Positions 13,201-22,200 of a stretch of 26,721 bases of DNA are shown here, one piece after another; within the stretch, counting starts at the first letter, position 1; each line of letters begins with the position of its first letter. The position numbers were made by a program, and so were the translations under genes. The notes beneath the pieces were generated by a model. The model worked only from the letters and a program-made list of their open reading frames with translations. It did no database searches and was not told where the DNA came from. Source of the stretch: Acanthaster planci (Eukaryota; Echinodermata; Asteroidea; Valvatida; Acanthasteridae); NCBI RefSeq assembly GCF_001949145.1, contig NW_019091644.1, positions 16,085 through 42,805 of the forward strand, read 5' to 3'.

Positions 13201-16200
13201 AAACTGGCATACTCATATGACGCTGGAAGTTCATGTAAGAAATCAGATTTCATGGGGGGGTTCACCCTTCCTATTATGTCGTGTGGCATCCCGTCTCACC
13301 TAGCTTCCTCTGTAGCCCTGATTGCTCTGCCTAGCCCCAGCTGTGCACACACCACAGTGGCGTCCTGTAAGCCCCACTGGTCATCGCAGATGGTCCCATA
13401 CTGTCCCTGATACAGCACCTCCACACGCCCCTCAAGAGGCGAGGAGCCCCCTACCAGCCGAATCTTGTCGGTCGGGACCAGTATGTAGCCGTTGCACTGT
13501 GGAACACAGGTGTGACCTGTCAAGGGGAAAAGCACAAAAATAAAGCCTTAAATCTCGACTGCATGCCCGTGCTAAGAACGGGGCAGGTTCTATCCTTTTC
13601 CACGTCCACAAGATACATGTAGACCGACACACTAGGACTAGAACTTAATATATGTGAGAAAAGGGATCGGTCCTTGATGGAAACTTCATTTGGACAGTTT
13701 GCTGTACGACTTTCAACCAAATTTCTGGCACGTCACAGAGATCTGACCCACACAGGAAAAGTGGGTGTGGCGCAGCAGTAGGAATTTTGCACAGAGATTG
13801 TGGGGGGGGGGATTTAAGTACGTGTATGTGGGAAAAATGGTGTCAGAACTATTTATTCATCATTGGGAAAACATTTTTATGAGTTGCATCACGCTGACTA
13901 CAGGTATGTAAACTTGGGTCGTTACATATTTTGTCATCTTAATTAACTCTATGAAAAGAAAAGGACAGAGACTGATTTTTTGGGGGGAGACTCTTCAAAA
14001 ACATACCTGAACTTACAAGTATTTATGACTGGGTCACACCGGTTATATTCGGGACAGAGAGAATTCTCAACAATGTCAATGAAAGAACTATGAAATAAGA
14101 GGCATGCCTTCCAGGATGAGCTCCCCCTTGCAGCTGGTGCAATAATCGTCCCGTGTTGCGCAGGTAGCGCACAGGTCATTACAAGGGCTGCAGGAGGTGC
14201 TGGAACCGTCCGGGTGAAAGCCGGCGCTGCATTCGTCCACACACTGGTCATCCTGCAGCAGGCTACCGGGCTGACACTCCAGGCAGTGGTAGGTGGGCTG
14301 GTTCTCACAGCGCAGGCAGCCCTGTGAACACGGGACGCACTGGCCAGTCAGAGGGTTTGGGAAATAGCCCCGTGGGCAGGTGGTGACACACTCACGAATG
14401 CCTGGACCTGGTTGATAAAAAACAAGAAGTGGGCCACAATGTCGGTCAATTTATAAGCTCTTCTGGTCACTGGGTATTTTGATACCACGATGCATGTGTG
14501 CCCAAGCAGGCACCACACTTTGGAAAAAATTCAGGAAATTTAGGACCGAGCTTTGATAGCGGCAAAAAAATTCTCTCCATAATGCATTTTTACCTCAAAC
14601 TACCGCTCAACACCAGTGCAGTCCCCACTATTCTGTGGTCAACGACCCCAAAACTGGGCTCTGGCCAGGAGTGGATAACCTCTTTTGTTGCCAAACAAAG
14701 AGAGGGCCAGAGGATTGACCTGAAGCATCCAGCAACATTGATCAAAGACTGATGGCCTTGATGACTGGCTCAGATGTGAGTGGGATTATCCCATGCAGAC
14801 AATGGAACTAATGATCTTGAAAGCCAGTCGATGACATACCGGTATTCATACACTTACAGGTACATGTAAACATGTACCTACTTCCAAGCTGGTACCAGTT
14901 ACCCCATACCTGTGATAGCTGTGAGGTTTACCTAATGAGTACATGTAGGTATGGGATTAGTTCTGGGCCACTGATAGACACTCTCTAAATCAGGACCTCT
15001 TCCAAATCAAATCATTGTCTCTTATTCCAGTCATTTACAAAATCAGAAAACTGCCTTTTTCCTCGAAGTTACACAGTTCAACAGTGAATCCCCATTACAG
15101 AAATCGGGCTGGATTAAGTTATTTTAATGTTGGACAATCAAGTTCTCTCCTCTGTTAATTTTCATACTTCAAGTAATCCACAGAGTAAATTTTGCCGCCA
15201 GAAAGCCTTTGGTGTATATAACGGGGAGTGAAAGCTTGAAATTAAAGCAGGGGGATTCTTCGCCTTGTTCACGTGTACAGGTACATTTATTCCATTTTCC
15301 ATTTAATAGCCAAGAAAAATTCAGCCTGGCTTTGAAATGCGGGGTCAAAAACAGCGACTAACTGCTCTCCTGCCTGCAGAATCTATGGAATTGTATGTGA
15401 ATGTTAACTTCCTTTGTCACTTCCCTGGAAATTCCTCCTACCAACCAACAGGGCACCTCAAGCTAGACTGTGGTTTACAAGATGCACTTTGTGTCGGGGA
15501 GATGTAAATTTTTTTTAAAATGAGTTTTTGCCCTTACACCAACGAACAGAAATAACACAGTATACTCGGTGTTTGTCCGAGAGCTTGTCCAAGGGACTCG
15601 AACCCACGACCTCCTTACTGGTGCAAACGTCTTTGTCACAAGCTTTCAGACAACCACTGAGTATGCAGCGTTATGTGCGATATCTTCGTCAGTGCAAGGG
15701 CAACACATGACATTAACTCAGACAGTGGTTTTCACACATTTTAGCGTTCTATAACAGGAGACACAACGGCTGTCCTACTGATACTAACAAAACATTGACA
15801 GACTTTTCACGGCTTCCACAATCTTTTTCCTCTGAGTTCTGAAAGGCTTGTTTTGTATTAATCTGTGCTGTCATCGCGTCCACCACAAGGCCAGTCACAA
15901 GTAACCATGGTAACAGGGTGAGCCATGACCAAAGAACGCTTTTGCCACAGCTCCCTGGAATAGCTTATGAACGGGCTCATGACTGAATAACTTGTGATGG
16001 ACCTGCAGGGACTTGCAGGGACTCGTGATGGACTCCAATACAACACTGATATTCATTATAGGTGATACAGGACAATCAGCTTTCTTCTTGGGCTTGATCC
16101 TCATTGGGATATGCAGAATCTTTTCAGGGGACGTACACAGCTGCGCATGAATTTGAGACGTTACATGTACATGTGCATGTACAAGGAATTCAATGGTTGA

Positions 16201-19200
16201 TATTACAGTATACCCATAGTCATGTACATGTATGGTGACAACTGTGTAGTCGGACATGTATGCTGCTTTGGTGTGCAAATTTCAAATGATACGCACCTGT
16301 GCACCTCAGGGCCACATCTTTTCCATGGTTACAGTTGTTCTGGCCCCATGGGTTGTGCCGACACTCGTCCAGGTTGGACTCCAGCCCGCGGCAGTAGACG
16401 TTGTCCAGCCAAATGATGCCCTGTCCGGGTGGAATCAGTGACCTTGAGCGCACAATCAGGACCGACTCCGCCCGACCTGTGGTCAAAAAACACATCCAAG
16501 GCAACTATTTAGACAATGTGTTCCTCTGTCGGGGTCCATTTTCTGGCCAAAAAACCCCAAAATTTCGACTTGAGTTTTAAAAACAAAATACGACAAATTA
16601 AATGAAAATGACTACTAGACACCCATTTCTGGTTAAATAATGCTATAACCATGATAACAGTAATCCACTTCTCTATGGAATACCTGCTTTTAAAAACCAC
16701 CTGGTGACGACAAATACCTACATTGGGCTTACCTCAAAACTTAAATCTTTCTGGTTAAGTCACTAGCCAGGTGTGCACATTACGTACAGAACTTTTTTTT
16801 TTCTTTTTTTTTAATAACCCCTTGACGGAAATTTCTTCCCGAAAGCCGACTCCAAGAATTCCTGCCTCGCTTGGCCACAAAGGCCACCTGCCAAATCGCA
16901 AATTCTCAGTTTGTGGCCCTGCGTGCTCTGCATGCTTTGAATTACACGATGCTGATTGTTCGGTGGCATGCGGCTCTACTCACGCTTCCACGTTCCCGTT
17001 GCCTCTTTTCAAAGTGGGAACTATTGTGAAGCTGGTGATTATGATGCAAATTTGGTATTTCATTTCTGGGCTACACACAAAGGCCAATTACCATATATAC
17101 AAGAGCCAGGGTCTGCCTCCTTTCATCATGTTCGCTCCAGTGTGGGCCGAGAATAAAAGCTGAAAAGCGGGCTGAGGATCTCAAGTTTTACCGCGTGTCT
17201 AGCCGCCTCCCGGCACGAAGGGGTTAACAGTGGGTTCTATGTGTTTTGATTTTGTAACCTTTTAATTGAGTTTTTAGATAATGTTTTTAAATTTTTTTCT
17301 GTACATGTTTATATGTATTTTTTATCTACACTGTCTGTATCCCATTGCTATTTTTGTAATCTGTGTCCCGTTTTCAGTTTAGTCTTTTACGTTATTTATT
17401 TTAAATCATACATAGTATATTTCTTCATTGGGTCGGGTGTGGAAGAGTCCTGTTTCTGTATGGATTTTGAATTTATTTATTTATTTTTTTTTCCCTCTAG
17501 GGTCGAGTGTTTATAATGTAATTTTTCTTGTTTCCTGTTCGTCCCAGTGTCTAGTGTATGTTTGAAATTAATATCCTGTATTCTATTTTATAATTGTTTG
17601 TCCACGTGTGTTTGAAGCTTTTTGCTTTCTGTTTTGATACTTAGTAAATGCGCCTGGAGAGCTACCAGATAGTTATTAGGTTAACTTATTAGCAATCCGG
17701 CAGGGGCGCTTCTTTGGTTTTGTCATTTTATTGTATTGAGCTGCAAAATAATAAATGAAATGAAATGCACTGTACGTGTAATGTAATTCAGAAACGAATG
17801 AAGTTGTCATTGCGACCGTATATACGTTCTAATTGATTTTATCAACGGACTACTTTTCAAAGCAACCAAAATCTCCATAAATAGGCATGTAATCTACAGG
17901 TGTCCTTTTTTGGGGGGGGAGCATGAGCAAAATCAAGTGACACAGATTTCCCAAACCTCCCCGCCTTATTTACGCCACGCATTCCTTTGTACCGACGTGT
18001 CCTTTTGTTGGAGAACTTTTAACGCCACCCTTTGGCAGCTAGTCTACAAAAAAATGAGCTGGTCGGCCTCACGTGCTACAGTATGTATTTCCGGCACAAC
18101 CTGCTCTCCTTCAGTGCCAAAACAGATTGATTAGTTCAAAGAATGATATCAACATGTCCCCATTGCTGATACACTGCAGCTGCTGTTCAGATGAATACAC
18201 CCACTGTATGTACACTGGCTGCAGCTGTCAACCAAAACGTATAACCTTCAACTGTTGTCAAGAGGCATGGCTCACTTGCAGCAATTCCAGTGTTTGCCAT
18301 CCAAAATGCATTTCCTAATTGAATTTACATAGGGCCAATTATATGCATCTACGGGCACACATCGCGTGCTCCATGCCTGCAGCATCTTGTCCGAACTTAT
18401 TAAAATTTTGATACTAATTCTGGCAAACAATAGACTTCCAGCGGACAAGTGGAACCGGCAGTGTGGGCACGCGCATTTAGTCTACCCAACTACGAGTAGT
18501 GCGGCTGCATCCCCTTGTCTTGAGGTCATTCAGAAAATTCCGGGAAAATTGCTGTTTTTTCCTACTCTGTGAACATTCTTTGAAGCTGGATTTTCGTGAC
18601 TAGTTCAGTTGAGCCTCTCCCTTTGCTGCAGATAACTAAATACATTATAACTAACTCACTCCAAAGTGTGGACCGGGCTAACAGTCCACATAAGGTTGAC
18701 ACAGCCTCTTCTGTTCACAGGTCGTCTCTAGGCATAGTAGTGTACATGTATGTACATGTATGTCACTTTGGCACATACATGTACATGTACATGTAGCAAA
18801 TCTCTAGCCTTTTGTATGGGTTACAACTACATGTACATGTACATTCATGTCCAGAAAGTACATGTGCTGTACATGTGCTGTATATGTGCTGTACATGTGC
18901 TGTCCCAGTACATGTACATACATGTATATATGAAATGGCCCGTCTTTTCAAAAGGTGAGCTGCGAATGGTTTGAGAGTCCAGTTTAAATGTAATGTTTGT
19001 TTACATCTGATTATAGTTTGGAACAAGATGTTGATGAGCTCATCTCAAGAACAAAGATAAAAAAAACAGGAAACAAGAAACAGAAGAAAACAAACTTGGG
19101 AGGATGTACAGTGTGTACACGTATGTTCCGGATGTTTTCCCTGTGGTTATTAGTAGAATTGTGCTTGGCTGGAGGGGAGAGCAACGTTGGCCTAATTTGG

Positions 19201-22200
19201 TACCGATACATGTGTAGATATGAACAAACAGACACCTATACATACACATCTATGTATGTATTTCAAACACTGTAGGCTGTGTGAATTTGCTCACACGGAA
19301 ACAACAATAACCACTAGTTGCATTTCTGACATCCATCACCACAAAGAAACAAGGGGGACATGTGACGGTTATCCTTGACAAGTCAGGTAATTTACAAAAG
19401 TACATGTACCCGTATCAATGCATGTTTTCTTTTCTGCCTGAAAGTAGGATAAGAGAATCAATGAACCATTCAATGCCAAACTCTGTCGGGGCGTTTAGTG
19501 CTGGAATGCGGGGCTTTTCCTGGCAAGATGCAATCCTCTCCTTTGCAGTGAGCCACAGTTTGTTTTCATTTTTCGATTCTTTTCAGAAAAGCAGAATAAA
19601 AGCGGAATGCCAGTTTGTCTTTGAGTCTGTCCTTGCGCAGTGAAAGTTGCCTGTGAACTGAACACTGAGGAAAACTTTGGGTGACAAAACCTGAGACTGA
19701 ATGCATGATCACATCGATGAGCTGTGGGAAAGAAGCACAAGGACTGTGCCGACTCATCCGCTTTCTGGTTGATTTCCATGAGCCGATTTCGTATTTCAAA
19801 ATGGCAACGTCATTTGAAAACAAAGCATGTGTGCGAGTTGGCATGCAGCTGCAGTGACAGGCCAGACCCTGCGCACACGTACATGTCTTGCTGTTCCCTG
19901 CTGACCCTAGCCGTACGTCATTTGGGGCACGCAGAGTGGGAATACCAAATCGGCTCAGTCACTGTTGTCTGAACCACATTTTGTGGTGTTCCTAAGAAAA
20001 TTTCTCCCACGGAGTTAATATAAAGGCCCAATCAAAGTTGGTTCAGCATCGGGGGCTGATTTTAATGCATAAATGTACCAGTAACAATGCGGCTTCTGCT
20101 TGTGGCCGCACAACAGTTGCTAGGAAAATGTCCATATATACATGCAGACAGTCAATGAACTGACAAGGTATCACAGAGCATGATGCAATCCCCTGCAGAA
20201 ATTGCAACACATGTACATGTACATGTGTGGTACTGAAATCAGTGCACATTGCTGAATCACACCTACGTGCACAGATGCATGCCAGTGGAAGGTTGGGTTA
20301 GCGTGTGCATGCATGTAGTGCACACAATTTCATGCAGAGAGTGACTGCATGCCAGTTGGGCACCAAAGGCCAGGCTGAAGGGGCACTGACCCACCAGTTG
20401 CTCTAAAGATGATGCAACAGGGAGTGGCAGGAGGGAAAACTGAAATCAAACGACTTCCATGCTGCGGCTGCAAATCTAAGATAGAGTGCCGAGTGCTAAA
20501 TGACTGCGGCTTTAAATAGCTCCCCCCAGATAAAAATCACGAGAGAGTCGATGATGCAACTCTGTTCGATTTAGTCACCAAGATCTTGCAGGCTCAATTG
20601 CATCATACACGCACTGATTGGAAATCTGGTTGAGACAGTCACGGGGGCTGATGAATGACCACCACCGTAACCCACTTGAGCTCCAGTGTTTGGGCAAACT
20701 TCACAGTTCATATGCAACCAATTTTCGTTAGAATGTGCAAAAACTCCAGCATCCTTGTGAAGTCAATGAACTCTTTCCCATATCACTGTCAGCACTGGAA
20801 GAGAGGCTTTTCAAGAAAGCAATAAATCAATTGCAGTGAATATAAAGTGTTTTCTGTTTAACACAAATATACACGTAGCAGTACATGTAGGTGCTCGGTA
20901 ATTTGTCCACAACTTAACTTACCCAGATTCAGTTGTCTGCAAACAAGATTAGAAGCACTCAGTGACCACAGGTCATTACAGACTGTCCCCCACTGACCAT
21001 CATGAAACACCTGTGTGCAGACAGAATTCCAATGTAACTTTGAGTGATCAAAACACCTCCTATACGTAGTTATAGACTAGAGATGAAACACTGATGACTT
21101 CATCACAAACCTTCATTCAATACAGGGATCCCAATACGACACTTTTAGCGTCGATCTGCGCACTTTCGCGTTTGAAAACGAGGCTGTATGGGTCAGCTTC
21201 AATTCTTAATACGATCAAACGATTGAAAGTAAGGAGTCAAGACACAAAATACGTAAAGGTATGTAAAATTCAGACTTTTCAGGCTGCAAATTTTTGTGGA
21301 AGAGTCTTTCAGGATGACTCGACACGTAAAATCAAAAGAAAGAATAACGACTATTGACCGCGAACTAACGTACCTGCGATGGTCCTGTATCTTGTGCAGT
21401 GGGCGTGGTTTAAACTGAAGTGGCATCACACTTAACGAACCGGATACTGCATGTACTCTGTTGACTCTGCGGACGCGCGCGACGGAGTTCAACACCGAGA
21501 GCCTCGGTTTTGATGCAGATATGCGCAGACGGCGCTAATATGAAATCCCTCAATTGCTTCCTGGGCAACTTTCTAGTACATGAGTTGCTCGTTTCTTGAG
21601 AAAAATTGATTGCAGAACCTGGTAAATGTATGCCGGGCCTGGTGTAAGTTACACACTACCAGTGTTTGGCAAAAGGAGCTGCAAACTTCGCAAGAAAAGC
21701 AACACCTTCATGGAATTTCACTAATGCTACACCCCATGTCTACTTGTCCTTTTCTAGGCATTTGATATTTATAGGATAAAGTAAGCAAGTGATACAATTT
21801 CAAGTTTGTTGAAACTTCAAGAATTTACTGGGGGTAAAACTGTTCTGATGGGCGAGTATGTCTCAGACCCTCTACCTGAGTGGGTGGTGTGGGTTCAGGT
21901 TGAATAAAGTGAAATGGAAAACAGAAATCTATCTTTGACAGAAACTAAAGCCAAGTTACAGTTTTCAGAAGCGGGGGGGGGATATCCTTGGAAATTTCAA
22001 AAAAATTTCATTCTCACCTCCAACCTGCCTTCTAATTGGTCCCTACCACCGACCAATCGTATCTGGTCGGCGTTGGGCACTTTGCTTGGGTCTGCTGGTG
22101 CAAGCAATGTGGAGCTGGGGCAGGTGTCCACACACTCACCATTGTTCAGAATCTGAAGCCAACAAAAAGCTGTGTGTGAGTCAAGATAAAATGTCTCCCG

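Larger units (their letters stand above)
16477..20922. other. Intron between exons 3 and 4, splitting SRCR1
   Basis: The longest visible intron, 4446 bp. It contains the inverted-repeat block 16815-17226, the T-rich LINE-like 3' end to 17767, the ACATGTA cluster at 18738-18933 and further such words to 20228. 20230-20922 shows nothing recognisable. The SRCR domain is complete across this intron, so no coding exon is expected inside. Confidence 0.7.

Noticed and set aside
13949-14308. Minus-strand open frame overlapping exon 5 (starts [10 protein letters not shown])
   Set aside because: A frame-shifted shadow of exon 5; the true frame shows the FU cysteine spacing and joins in phase to exons 4 and 6.
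15594-15671. Functional tRNA gene on the minus strand
   Set aside because: The B box is perfect, but the A box is imperfect, A-to-B spacing is long, and no paired acceptor stem can be found.
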